From Portunus trituberculatus (taxonomy: Eukaryota > Arthropoda > Malacostraca > Decapoda > Portunidae), in NCBI RefSeq assembly GCF_017591435.1, contig NC_059301.1, positions 9,103,049-9,167,048 of the forward strand: DNA of 64,000 nucleotides, given 5' to 3'. Shown here piece after piece: positions 28,466 through 43,300 of the stretch. Made by a program: the position numbers and the translations under genes. The notes under the pieces were generated by a model. That model made no database searches and had not been told where the DNA came from. It worked only from the letters and a program-made list of their open reading frames with translations. How positions within the stretch are numbered: the first letter of the stretch is position 1; every line of letters begins with the position of its first letter.

Positions 28466-28644
28466 CCTCCTCCTCCTCCTCCTCCTCCTCCTCCTCCTCC
28501 TCCTCCTCCTCCTCCTCCTCCTCCTCCTCCTCCTCCTCCTCCTCCTCCTCTGTTGTGTCCTCTTCTTACTAATAGATGCTTCTACTGCTGATGGTGCTAC
28601 TACTACGGATACTACTGAAGCAACTACTACTATTCCCACTGCTT

Positions 28645-28684
<40 letters not shown>
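28466..28684 (+). repeat. (TCC)n and (CTA)n
   Basis: (TCC)n at 28467-28549 and, after 60 bases of imperfect CTA/CTG triplets, (CTA)n at 28646-28684. Confidence 0.92.
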
Positions 28685-29099
28685 CATATACTGTCACCAT
28701 CATCACTACCTCTTTACCACATAGCTATCTATATTTACCACCACAACACAACTCCGTCCACACCACCAATCATAAACTTTCTTCAACCATTCACACCCAC
28801 ACACCATCACCACTAGTAACTCATCACCACTCCCCTTACCACCAGTAACACAGCACCACTCCCGTCACCACCAGCAACTCATCACCACTCCCTCACCATC
28901 AGTAACTCAGCACTTTCTTACCGATCTTCCATTTATTTATTTATTTTTTCTTTCGAAATGTCCTGTCACATATTTATTGAGTGTTTTTTTCTTTAGAATT
29001 TCCACTGTGCATTAATTTGTTTTGTTTTTATTTCATCTATATTAACATACTAGTCTGCTTGTTTAGCTAACCTTACTTTGTTTTTATTTTTTGTCTAGA

Positions 29100-29420
29100 T
29101 TTTACTTTATTTCAGATGTTATTTACTTTGGTATTGCTTCATAATTTTTCTTTTTCCTGTTGACATCTTTCGTAACTTAGTATTCCATATTAATTTACCT
29201 GCTTCACGTTTTCTTTGATAGATTTCCTGGTTTGTCAATGTTTTATTTTGTATACTCTCGTTTTCATCTGCCTTGCTGTTCCATGATTTTTTCCTACTTC
29301 ACGTTTTCTTTGATAGATTATCTGTTTTGTCATTGCTCTATTTTTTTTCTCGTTTTCATCTACCGTAACTTACTATTCCATGTTTGTTTTTCCTACTTAA
29401 CGTGTTCTTCAATAGACCTT
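29100..29420 (+). repeat. Intronic tandem repeat of ~97 bases next to an acceptor
   Basis: CTTCACGTTTTCTTTGATAG occurs at 29202 and 29297, and a variant at 29396, with ACTTANTATTCCAT between them. The third unit ends 15-20 bases before the acceptor at 29435. Confidence 0.65.
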
Positions 29421-29435
29421 TCTTCTCACCTCCAG

Positions 29436-29711
29436 GCCTCACAACCAGAGACGCCATCTAGATCCCCAGATTCCAACGAGCTCGACGATGCTGATTCCGT
29501 CAAGAGCTTCGGGTCAGTGTCTTCCGCCGTGAGCTGTGACGCGGCCCTCACGCACCACCACCGAGGCCAGGCGTGTGGAGGGACTGCTAACGCATCCAAG
29601 GGCGGCAGGAGCTTCAAGTACGTCCTGCACTGCCGCCACAACCACGATCATGACCCAGAGCAGTACCTGACGCCGACGCAGAGGGCGGCACGTAGGATCC
29701 GGGAACTGAAG
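29436..29711 (+). CDS. qtc: qtc-like gene, exon entering the coiled coil
   Basis: The acceptor is tctcacctccag and the donor is AAG|GTAAAT. The exon has 92 codons, phase 0 to 0. It runs from ASQPETPSRSPDSNELDDAD (acidic/Ser) through a His/Cys stretch (YVLHCRHNHDHDPEQ) to YLTPTQRAARRIRELK. The last motif resembles the start of the syntaphilin/syntabulin coiled coil and reads straight into the next exon's heptads. Confidence 0.8.
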
Positions 29712-30427
29712 GTAAATTTCAAAGTTCATATTCTTTTCTTGTTCTTTCACCTCGACGATGTGACTAAACGAGTTATCAGGGGTGTTTCTTCAGTTGATAA
29801 TGTAAAAATTGAGGTTAAGGAGTGACTGATGAAGTTTAAAGCACCTCAACAATGGCGTTACATTCCGCTGCACTTAAAAAAATATAATAGTAATAATAGA
29901 AAAAATGAAAAGCAAAGAGGGATAAAAGATTAATTAATAAAGAAGTGAATAGATAGGTAAAAATAGATGGGATAAAACAAAAGGAACAGCAATCAATTAA
30001 TCAGTAAATAAGTAAGTCGAATGAGATAAATAGACGAAACATAAGACGAGACTCGAGCGAATGTAAGATCTAAAGAAGTCATACGAGTCTTAAAGCTAAC
30101 AAAGGCGTAAATACAAGCAGTAAAAAAAGGAAAACGTAAGAAATAGATAGTCAAGTAAGCGTATCATTTCAAGAAAAGTGCGAGGAATAATGCGGAAGAG
30201 AATAAAAAGGGATTTCAATGGAGTTTAATGAGAGCGTAATGAGATCAGAGAGAGATGGGAAAGATTGTCAAAATTGAGGAGGTAGGAAAATTATTCATGG
30301 TGCGAGAAAAAAAAAAAAATAGGAATTCTAAAAGGCTTCCAAAAAAAAAAAAAAAGAATGGAAAAAAACCGGCGAAAGTTAAAGAAAAATCGTTTAAAAA
30401 TGAAGAATTATTTGAGAGGTGACGAAA

Positions 30428-30429
<2 letters not shown>

Positions 30430-30492
<63 letters not shown>
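30430..30492 (+). repeat. (GA)n
   Basis: Pure (GA)n in a qtc-like intron. Confidence 0.95.
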
Positions 30493-30495
<3 letters not shown>

Positions 30496-30719
30496 AAATA
30501 CAAACGCCATAAAATATAAAGTGACAGAACAAATAAGTGATGGAATTCGTTAAGGTGAGAAGGAAAAATGTTTGCAGAGAGAAGGAAAGCTATTTCAAAA
30601 CATGGAATACCAAAACAAACCCGGAAGAAAGCAACATAAATGAGTACGAATAACGTGTGGAGGAAATGACAACAACAGTGAAATAGAAATGTGTAGAAAT
30701 AATGTTAGCTTAGAGAATA

Positions 30720-30720
30720 C

Positions 30721-30795
<75 letters not shown>

Positions 30796-30817
30796 TGTGA
30801 TCTGCTCATGACACTTG

Positions 30818-30887
<70 letters not shown>

Positions 30888-30910
30888 ATGCGGTCTGCTC
30901 ATGACACTTG

Positions 30911-30970
<60 letters not shown>
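30720..30970 (+). repeat. Higher-order repeat: (GA)n blocks with a duplicated spacer
   Basis: Three (GA)n runs (30722-30792, 30822-30882, 30915-30970) are separated by two near-identical spacers containing TCTGCTCATGACACTTGTTA. The composite period is about 93 bases. Confidence 0.85.
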
Positions 30971-30971
<1 letters not shown>

Positions 30972-31037
30972 CTATTGCTACCAGGTGACGGAAACGTGTG
31001 AACAATGAAGAGAAGGAGAGGAGGAGGTGGACGTGGA

Positions 31038-31277
31038 GGAGGAGGAGGAGGAGGAGGAGGAGGAGGAGGAGGAGACTTACGAAATTAGAGGCGAGATCAG
31101 CTGAAACATAGAAAGGTAAAGGAGGAAAGGACGTCAGGAGGAGGGAGGGAGGGAGTGAAAGGCATATGGTGACAACATTTTACTACTAATTGATGGACAC
31201 ACAACCATAACTAAGCCGTTTAAATATGACGCCATCTAGCCTGCCCTCCTCCTCCTCCTCCTCCTCCTCCTCCTCCT
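31038..31277 (+). repeat. (GAG)n and (CTC)n
   Basis: (GAG)n at 31038-31073 and (CTC)n at 31245-31277 are complementary and 170 bases apart, so they could pair in the transcript. Confidence 0.9.
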
Positions 31278-33778
<2,501 letters not shown>

Positions 33779-34069
33779 GGTACGAGCAGCGGTATATGAA
33801 GAAAAGCTTAGTTGATAACAGATTAGGCTTATCCTTTATTGCTTTCTGTGTGTGCGTTTGTGTGTTTAAGTGAGGAAATAAGAAATTCACGTGGTTTTTT
33901 ATATTCGTTTTCTTTCCTTTATTACAATCTACGCATATTTCTTACTTTCTCTACGGCTTAATGTACTGTACGTATTTGGTTCCTATAAGTATGTTCCTCT
34001 GTACTATATTCATCCAGCTTGTCAAAGTGATATCCTATATGTCCATCTGTGTTACTAAGATTAAGTATA

Positions 34070-34770
34070 CATACATGTCTGTGTTTATTTGTCTATTTCA
34101 CATTTTCATAGCTATCATGTAAGAATTATGGATGAAACTTAATTCCTTCAATACTGGGACACATTTTTACCATGAGTTTTTATGTATTTTATTGACATTA
34201 GGAAGGATCTATGGAGGGCAGATGATTAATGGCCAGTCTTCACTATTTTAACTCCCCCCCCCGCACATGAGTTTCTGAAGCTGTATAAAAGCACCAAATA
34301 GTAAGCAGAATGAATATGGAAACGCGTCATGGTACTGAAGGGGTTAACATCTTTCCTCGCGTCATGGTGGAAATGTATACGTAAAAATCAATATAGAATC
34401 GTATACATACATGTCTATATCTATTTGTCTATTTCACGTTTTCATAGGAGTGATGTAAAAATTATGGATGCAACTTGACTTTATGATGGAAATGTGTACG
34501 TAAAATCAGTGTAGAGTCGTATGAATGTGTCTATTTTTCCATTTCACCTTTTCAGTATAGGAGTTATGTGGAGATTATGGATAAAACTTAATCTTTCCAC
34601 GGGTAGTGATGGAAATGTTTACGTAAAATCGAGTCGTGTGTATATATGTCTGTCTTATTTTTCTATTTTACCTTTCCAGTAGAAGTGACGAAAATTATGG
34701 ATAAAACTTAATCTTTCCACGCGTAATGATATAGATATGCACGTAAAATCAATATTGAATCGTTATTAAT
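34070..34770 (+). repeat. Tandem array of ~113-131-base units, split by a MITE
   Basis: Four diverged units share ATTATGGATNNAACTT (at 34125, 34461, 34574 and 34694), GTCTATTTCACNTTTTC and GATGGAAATGTNTACGTAAAA. Spacing is about 131 (after removing the MITE), 113 and 120 bases. Confidence 0.75.
34143..34343 (+). mobile_element. piggyBac-like MITE, copy 5, nested in a tandem array
   Basis: Intact TTAA flanks at 34139-34142 and 34344-34347. It interrupts one unit of a roughly 115-base repeat whose uninterrupted units carry a single TTAA at the same place. This shows directly that TTAA is the duplicated target. Confidence 0.85.
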
Positions 34771-35010
34771 TCACTTTAGCTTCGATTGAATCACTACCAT
34801 TGATAATAAAAAAAAACATATGATAATGATAACCAGAGACGTGAGCATAGATAGGATAACGATTCCTTGCTCTTACTATCGCTATTAAAACTGGAAATGC
34901 TACGAATGAGCATGAAATTCGGCAGAACATAACGACTATACTGTCTTCAACTTAGCGTCGGTAGAGTCAGTTTAATGTGCAATATTTTCCCTCAGACGTA
35001 CCAAAAGTTT

Positions 35011-35088
35011 CCTCCTCCTCCTCCTCCTCCTCCTCCTCCTCCTCCTCCTCCTCCTCCTCCTCCTCCTCCTCCTCCTCCTCCTCCTCCT
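35011..35088 (+). repeat. (CCT)n
   Basis: About 26 uninterrupted CCT/CTC units in an intron. Confidence 0.95.
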
Positions 35089-35639
35089 GGCCACGATGGT
35101 CGACGTTTGTGTGAAGCGAAGGAACAAGTTGGCGGAATTTCTTTATGGGTTTTCTTTTCGTTTGTGTGTGCGCGCGTAAAGTCCGTCTGTATTTCCTGTG
35201 TATATCAGTTTTGTTGGCTTGCGGTGAACGGCCTCTATTTGTGAGACCCTGAAATACGAGTAGCAGCCAGCTATACACCATGCCAAGCCACGTATAAACC
35301 TTTTTTATTTTTCTTCTTTTTTTCGTGTGTGTTGTGTGTGGTAGCTATATATATACCTGGGAACCTTTCATTTATTTACCTGCAGGAACTGAATACCCCA
35401 CAAAGCTGCTATTTTAAGATCGAGTCCTTTTGTTTTTGATTGAGTGATGGCAATATGACGAGAGATTTCTGGGATTCTTGTTTTCCTTTTTTTTTTTTTT
35501 TCATTGGTCAACTGTTACTGCTGCTTCTTCTATTTTTAAGTTGAGCGAGCATAGAAGTGTTGCTATAGGAGCGTGTTTCTTGTTCACTTGTGATGCTTTT
35601 TGTTTTGTTTTTTTCTGGTATGGGTTTTGAAACGGGGAG

Positions 35640-35707
35640 GGTAAAATAATCATAACAGCAGCAGCCACAACAACAACAATAACAACAACAACACTGAATA
35701 TTTTTTT

Positions 35708-35800
<93 letters not shown>

Positions 35801-35830
35801 CATCACCACCTTGACCTCCACCACCACAGC
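35640..35830 (+). repeat. (CTA)n with flanking CAA/CCA triplets
   Basis: (ACT)n at 35709-35800 is preceded by (CAG/CAA) triplets and followed by (CAC) triplets. Confidence 0.93.
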
Positions 35831-35981
35831 AACAACTACCGCAACATTTCTATTCTTGAGGGGAAAAGTTTGGATGGCTCATACCAGATAAAGTCAAGCC
35901 TCCAGCTGGTTTTACTTTCCGCTTCGCCTCAATGTTTGGAGAACTTTTGATTGCAGGCGATTTTGAGCTCCAACTGCAGAG

Positions 35982-36367
<386 letters not shown>

Positions 36368-36643
36368 CTAATGAACGCCCATGGGAGGGAGGGAGAGAGC
36401 GAGAGAGAGAGTGCAGGAAGGAAAGAGCGAGATGGAGGAGGAGGAGGAGGAGGAGATTTTGGATTTTGTCTGATTTTACACGAAACACGGAAAGAAGAGA
36501 CACCAAAAGACTTACTGACTTTTACTCTCTTACAAGATTACTCGTAGATGTTGAAGCTACGAAATACATACAGACATACACAGACATACACAGACAGCTA
36601 CGTATGGAAGAACAGAGAAAGAAGGAAAGGTTTGGGCAAGAGG

Positions 36644-36775
36644 AGGAGGAGGAGGAGGAGGAGGAGGAGGAGGAGGAGGAGGAGGAGGAGGAAGGCAGGA
36701 GGTTGTTAGTGCATGAAGTGTGAGGTAAAGAATTTCAGCTGAAGTTATGAGAGCGTGCAGGGGAAGTTGCGAGGC

Positions 36776-36851
<76 letters not shown>

Positions 36852-36933
36852 CTACAGTCTTCCCTAAGCTTCAGTTCAAGGTCGACTGTTCATGTATAGA
36901 TTATTTTCTTAAGCCGATTTCAGCACCGATACC

Positions 36934-37014
<81 letters not shown>
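36644..37014 (+). repeat. (GAG)n, (GA)n and (GA)n(GT)n
   Basis: (GAG)n at 36644-36691, (GA)n at 36779-36849, and (GA)n(GT)n at 36937-37014. Confidence 0.94.
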
Positions 37015-37015
<1 letters not shown>

Positions 37016-37239
37016 TTGCATTACTGGTTCTATTTATCGTGATATATCGTCTTCTTATATTGATTTGTTTGACCTTTTAGAGTTATGTTTTCCCAGTAAT
37101 AAGTGAAAGGCATTCGGTAATGTGTTATTTTGTGGTCATGGCGCTGTGAAAGTGAAAAGAAAAGTAGGAAATGTGGAGATTGTTTTAGTATTATGTTACT
37201 TAAGTCTTTCGTCAGTAAAATGTTAACTTGCTTTTTCTT

Positions 37240-37420
37240 TTTCTTTTTCTTTTTCTTTTTCTTTTTCTTCTTCATCTTCATCTTTTTCTTTCTTCTTCTA
37301 CTACGACGACGACGATTGACTTGAGTTCTCTTCTACATCTTCATCTTCATCTTCATCTTCATCTACTACTATAGCTAGGCACACTTGACTACTACTACTA
37401 CTACTACTATCTAGAGTGCA
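37240..37420 (+). repeat. (CTTTTT)n, (CTTCAT)n and triplets
   Basis: Hexamer CTTTTT repeats at about 37231-37270, CTTCAT repeats near 37335-37362 and (ACT)n near 37389-37410. Confidence 0.85.
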
Positions 37421-37712
37421 ACCACCTAGAACCTGGGTATCATGGTGATATGTAGGTAACTTTAAACCACTACAAATGGCAAAATGTTTTAAGGCTGTAC
37501 TTGGTACTACTACGTCTGCCCGATCCACGCTACCATCACTTTCACCTCACGCATCAGGAAATGTTGGTCTGCGTTCATAATGTGTCTTTAATTTCATTGT
37601 GCCTTCATTGGCTTTTAAATTTAATGAGCTCTCTCTTGCTTTGTTAATGATGTTCCAGGAGTCACGCTGAACTTTTCCCATCTTAAAGGTTATAGTTTTA
37701 TTTAGGATGCTC

Positions 37713-37812
<100 letters not shown>

Positions 37813-38346
37813 ATGAATGTAAAACGAGACACGTATATTTTCTCTTCAAAATTTTAATACCACCTCCTCGCTGCTCACGCCTTTTCCTATTTTACTCTCG
37901 CAAATCAAAATCCTCTCTAACACTGAACCTTTCCCTCGCAATCTTCGTCTTTTTCGGAAACCATTACTGTCTTTTTCTTTTCTTTTCGTTGGGAAGGCGG
38001 GGAAGAGGCGGGTGTGAGTCTTATCTTTTCATATCCTAATTTTTATTTTTAACACTTCTTGTATGTGGTGCTTTTCTGGCTCTGTTGGTGTATTGCTTAT
38101 CTCTTTATCAGTGAGTCAGTTAGTTACCTTTCCTTCCTCATCGTTATTTTTCATCCCTTCTCTCATCTTCATAACCTAATCACATTTTATCATTTTTTTA
38201 ATTCTTTTGACTTACCCAATTAACTGTCGCTTCGTATCGTTTAATTTCTCCAATATAGCTGAATTAATGTCATTTTATACCACCTCATTCATTTCCAGGC
38301 CTGTTTTTTACTCTTTATTTTATATTTTCTATTATTGTAACCATTC

Positions 38347-38450
38347 GTGTGTGTGTGTGTTTGTGTTTGTGTGTGTGTCAACCAATCAACCAACCAACCA
38401 ACCCACCAACCTGTCAATCAATCAATCAGTCAATCAGTCAATCAATTAAT
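38347..38450 (+). repeat. (GT)n and (CAAC/CAAT)n
   Basis: Short interrupted (GT)n followed by tetranucleotide CAAC then CAAT/CAGT units to 38447. Confidence 0.88.
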
Positions 38451-38689
38451 TTTTCTTTCCCCATTACTTATCCTCCACCACTTCCTTTTCCCCCACACAA
38501 CACAAACCACATTCTATTCCATTCCCACCCTTTCTCACCTTATCCAACCAACGCTTCATGTCATTTCCTTTCTCCAACATCGCCAAACTATCGCCATTGT
38601 ATTCCATCTCATCCCATTCCACCTCCTTCCTACTCTATCCAATCAGGCCCGTGTCTTCGCCTTGGACTTAAACTCTCTTTCTTCCACAG

Positions 38690-38850
38690 TCCCAGTTGTC
38701 AGAGGCGCGGCGGGAAGTGCAGCAGAGAGACACAGAAATTGCTCGGCTCACACGGGAACTTGTCGAACTGAGACTGCTGAAGGCACGGAACCCACACTGG
38801 GAGGACGAGGAAGATGAGGCGGAAGGCGAGGATGGAAGGAGAGAAGATAA

Positions 38851-38851
<1 letters not shown>
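38690..38851 (+). CDS. qtc: qtc-like gene, coiled-coil exon ending at a (GA)n donor
   Basis: The acceptor is tttcttccacag. The 54 codons run in phase 0 to 0: SQLSEARREVQQRDTEIARL, then TRELVELRLLKARNPHW, then an acidic tail ending REDK. Heptad-spaced Leu/Ile continue the helix of the previous exon. The donor AAG|GTGAGA runs directly into (GA)n. Confidence 0.8.
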
Positions 38852-38902
<51 letters not shown>

Positions 38903-38979
38903 TTTATGTTTAGTTTTCAGTTCTGCACATTTTTTTACATTTTGCATATATGAATTCTTCTGCCGAGGAATGAAGCCAG

Positions 38980-39047
<68 letters not shown>

Positions 39048-39144
39048 AAAGGGACGCAAATGAGAAATAGGAAGAAAAATAAGAAAAAAAAACTTGAGAG
39101 GGAAACCGAGACAAAGAAAGAATGAAAAAAATTGTAAATGAAGG

Positions 39145-39187
<43 letters not shown>
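38852..39187 (+). repeat. Three (GA)n blocks
   Basis: (GA)n at 38852-38897 (starting in the donor), 38982-39044 and 39149-39187, all in the short intron before the exon at 39321. Confidence 0.95.
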
Positions 39188-39193
<6 letters not shown>

Positions 39194-39320
39194 ATATAAA
39201 CTCAAAATATCTCCTTTTTCCCTCCTCCACACACCCTCCCTTTCTCCCTTCCTCCTTCCCTTCACACTTCCTCAGTCTCCCTTCCCCTTTGCTCTCACAT
39301 GCTCCCTCCCTTTCCCTCAG

Positions 39321-39471
39321 GTTGACGGCAAAGGTGAGGGCGTGGCGGCACCCCCTCCTGCCTCCCGCACCCACGCTGATGGCAACGCCCGCGCTACGTC
39401 CAAGACCTCCTCCACACCCTCAGAGGGGAGCGAGCCTGAGCTGAGGAGACTGATGGAGAACGTGAGCTCAG
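39321..39471 (+). CDS. qtc: qtc-like gene, linker exon
   Basis: The acceptor is tttccctcag and the donor is TCAG|GTGAGT. The peptide runs VDGKGEGVAAPPPASRTHAD to PELRRLMENVSS and ends in phase 1, so its final G joins GT of the next exon to give Gly. A second possible donor (AAC|GTGAGC, after 39461) is phase 0 and would put the next exon into a frame that soon stops, so the downstream donor is preferred. Confidence 0.72.
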
Positions 39472-39605
39472 GTGAGTGTGCCGCTGGGAGACTAAATTCA
39501 ACGTACTGTACCTTGATTAAGCCATACCCGCTGTGAGAGGAGACTTGGTTAAAAGGATGCGTGGAAATCTTAATAATTCGGGAGTTTTTTTTTTTTTTAT
39601 TTCAA

Positions 39606-39811
39606 CCTCTTTCAGTACTGGGACACAATTTTACCTTGAGATTTGTGTACGATTAGACCATTTTATTGACATTAGGAAGGGTCTATGGAGGACAGAAGAT
39701 TAATGGCTACTAATGGCTACTTTAATCCCCTACATAAGTTTCTGAAACTGTATAAAAATCACCAAATAGTAAGCAGAATGAATATGGAAAAGCGTCATGG
39801 TATTGAAGGGG
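39606..39811 (+). mobile_element. piggyBac-like MITE, copy 6
   Basis: Left flank TCAA at 39602-39605, right flank TTAA at 39812-39815. The ends are CCTCTTTCAGTACTGGGACA and GCGTCATGGTATTGAAGGG. It lies in an intron of the qtc-like gene. Confidence 0.78.
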
Positions 39812-40109
39812 TTAAACTTTATCTGTTTTGAAGGGAATAGATAGAAAAAGTGTGAAAACATTTGTGCATAGTTTGAGAATTGTTTTTTTTTTTTTTTTAA
39901 TATTGTCTGTCAAAATGCGAATAGATAAATAAACAGAGCTATACTAAAACAATAATGAGCCTTGCGAGAGAAATCGAATGGAAATCTGCCGCTCTGAAAT
40001 TTCTGCATTTAATCTCGCCTGCCTAAAAAAAAAGAAAATAAATGCATGTGGAGTTTGTTGGTAGATAGGTTGATGAATAAACATATGAATTAACATGTAT
40101 GAATAGAAA

Positions 40110-40229
40110 GCAGGATAGATGCAGATAGATCATGAACTGCATACTGGATAGATAGAGATATGCTGGCAGCTCAGAGATAGATAAAAGAAAATGGACAGAC
40201 TTGCAGATAGATAAGGTGATAGATATACG

Positions 40230-40284
<55 letters not shown>
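40110..40284 (+). repeat. GATA-like repeats and (GA)n
   Basis: Irregular GATAGAT units at 40110-40225 and (GA)n at 40232-40284. Confidence 0.9.
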
Positions 40285-40581
40285 AGGAATAGACGTGATC
40301 AGCAGAGGATTTCACTGTTCACATCTCGCTCCATAATTTCCCGATTCTCTCATAATTCTCCTCCCCCTTCTCATTATCGCACGTTATCCCTCTCCCCTTT
40401 CCTCCCTTCTCCTCCCCTCTTCACCCCCGCCGCTTATCTCCCCTCACCCTCCTACCTGTCTGACACAATCTCATTATTTATTTTTCTCGTCTAATTCTCG
40501 TTCCTCCCTCGATTCCTCTTCTTCCTGCCATTCTTTCTTCTCTTCCTGCTCTCACTCCACCTCTCATTCATTACTAACCCA

Positions 40582-40589
<8 letters not shown>

Positions 40590-40649
<60 letters not shown>

Positions 40650-40666
40650 ACTACCCTACCTCCATT

Positions 40667-40739
<73 letters not shown>

Positions 40740-40910
40740 TTCCTTCCTTCCTTCCTTCCTTCCTTCCTTCCTTCCTTCCTTCCTTCCTTCCTTCCTTCCT
40801 TCCTTCCTTCCTTCCTTCCTTCTTCCTTCCTTCCTTCCTTCCTTCCTTCCTTCCTTTCTTTCTTCCTTTCTTTCTTCTTCCTTCCTTCCTTCCTTCCTTT
40901 CTGTCTGTCT
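40590..40910 (+). repeat. (CT)n, (TTTC)n, (TTCC)n ladder
   Basis: (CT)n at 40590-40645 is followed by (TTTC)n from 40666, then (TTCC)n to about 40853, a mixed TTTC/TTCC segment, (TTCC)n and finally (TCTG). This looks like step-wise slippage with point changes of the unit. Confidence 0.9.
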
Positions 40911-41039
40911 CTCTCGTATAATATGATTTAATAGCAAATGCGAGTCTTAATGGCTGCCTGGATTTCATCTCATCACGCACATGAAAAATGCAGCAGACCA
41001 AGGATTTAATATGATTTTTTTTTAAAGGCAGAGTTTGAG

Positions 41040-42180
41040 CTTATTTCCCCACCGTGCTATCATAAAGTTTAAAGAAAATGGCTGTAATTTCCTCTCTCTT
41101 CTTCTCTTCCATTCAAGAAACTGTCTCTATTTTTCTCTGGCTTCTTTTCATCTTTCTCTTCTATGTATTTTGGCTTCATATTGTCATTTTCTCAGGGTTT
41201 CTTCTTCTTATCTTTCTTTCTTTTTCTCTACGTCTCTTATTTCACTTATCTTTTAACTATCTCTCACCAATAGCTTTTCTTTTTGTTCACCTGTTTTCTC
41301 TCACCTATTCTTTCTTTTCTCTTGTTATCCTTCCAGTTTGTAGCACCTTATCTTTCAACTTTGTCTCTACCTCTTACTTCTTCTCCTACATATGCTTTTC
41401 TTCTTCATGTGGCTCATTTCATTTTTCATCTTTCTTTGTGTTTGCATATACAGTGTCCTTGACTTTACCTCTTCCTTCTTGTGTTTAATTCCTATATATT
41501 TTTCTTCTCAGTATACCTTGTTCTTCAATTTCCTGTATCTCTACTTTTCATCTCACCTCTTATGTTTATTCCTTTTCCATGTCTGTTACTCTTCTTTCTC
41601 AATTAACCACTACTATTGACTTTTTGTATCCTGTCTAGAATAATCTTAACTTACACATCTTTCTCCCCAGCTTTCATTATTTCTCACTGTTACTCTTTCT
41701 ATTCTTTCTTTCAAATTTTCCATTGTCATCTCTTCCTCCCTTCCTCTCATTTCATTGACCTCTTGAGCTGTCACTCTTGTGTAATCTGTTGAACTTTTTT
41801 ATTCCTTGTAATGTATTCTTCTATGTTATTTTTACTCCTCCATGAACTGCATTCCTCTTCCTCTCCCTTTGCCCACACTTTCCTTCCTCTCTCTTCCCTT
41901 TGACTACATTTCCTCTTTTCTCCTCCTCCATCGACAACATTCTCCTTCCTTTCCCCCTCAATTGACCACACTCCCTTTCTTTTTCTGTCCCTTCATGGCT
42001 CTTGCTTCTCTTTTCTTTCCCATTCATTTTGCTCACACTCCCTTTCTTTTAATTTCCTTCCAGCTTCATAGACCACACTCCCTTCATTTACTTCTTCCTT
42101 TATTGCCTGCACTTCCCTTCCTGTCTTTCACTTGCTTCCATATCCTTTGTTTTCCTCAACCCTTATTTCATCAAGTTTTC
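41040..42180 (+). repeat. Pyrimidine-rich intron stretch with degenerate repeats
   Basis: About 1.1 kb of C/T-rich sequence precedes the exon at 42192. Toward its end CACACTCCCTTTCTTT and similar phrases recur irregularly. No gene is seen. Confidence 0.6.
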
Positions 42181-42191
42181 CTCACTCTCAG

Positions 42192-42349
42192 GTGCTCCAG
42201 AATCCGTCGCCCAACAGGAGCCTCCTGCAGCATCTCCAGCAGGTGGCTCAGTAGCAGAGACAAGGGCGGACTCTGTTGACCTCACACGCTCCTCGCTGGC
42301 TGATTCAGGCCACTATGATGACCTGACCTCACCCAGCCTCTCCTCCAGG
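42192..42349 (+). CDS. qtc: qtc-like gene, Ser/Ala/Asp-rich linker exon
   Basis: The acceptor is cctcactctcag after more than 1 kb of pyrimidine-rich sequence. The frame starts with the split Gly, then APESVAQQEPPAASPAG, and ends DDLTSPSLSSR in phase 0. The donor AGG|GTCAGT is slightly weak. The other frame stops within 21 codons. Confidence 0.72.
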
Positions 42350-42380
42350 GTCAGTTATTATAATCACACACACGCATGCT

Positions 42381-42455
<75 letters not shown>

Positions 42456-42458
<3 letters not shown>

Positions 42459-42829
42459 GAGACTAAAGGCTATGGATCTACTAACCCTGGAACAAAGAAG
42501 GGAGAGAGGAGATCTGATACAAATTTATAAATTGATCAACGGAATGGACCAAGTGGATAATGAGAAACTGATCCTGAGAGAAGAATATGACATTCGAAGC
42601 ACAAGATCGCATAGTAAATAGCTGAGAAAAGGAAGATATCTGAGAGATGTTAAAAAATATAGTTTCCCGCAAAAATGTATTGAGACTTGGAACAGTTTAA
42701 ATGAAGAAGTAGTGTCTGCAATGAGTGTGCATACTTTTAAAGTAAGATTGGATAAGTGTAGATATGGAAGACGGGGTCACACGAGCATAAAGCCCAGGCC
42801 CTGTAAAACTATAACTAGGTAAATACACA
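42456..42829 (+). mobile_element. 5'-truncated LINE, C-terminal end of the reverse-transcriptase ORF
   Basis: The frame from 42457 reads ERLKAMDLLTLEQRRERGDL, IQIYKLINGMDQVDNEKLIL, and later KYSFPQKCIETWNSLNEEVV and SAMSVHTFKVRLDKC, the tail typical of non-LTR retrotransposon proteins of the CR1/L2/RTE-like groups. One in-frame TAG at 42619-42621 breaks it; the natural end is TAA at 42820-42822. Almost no 3' UTR follows before ATACACAC and (CA)n. The 5' side is cut directly at another (CA)n. It is an inactive fragment. Confidence 0.8.
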
Positions 42830-42835
42830 CGCACA

Positions 42836-43300
<465 letters not shown>

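Noticed and set aside
38347..38450. Possible CRISPR-like short regular repeats
   Set aside because: The CAAC/CAAT units are a tetranucleotide microsatellite without spacers.
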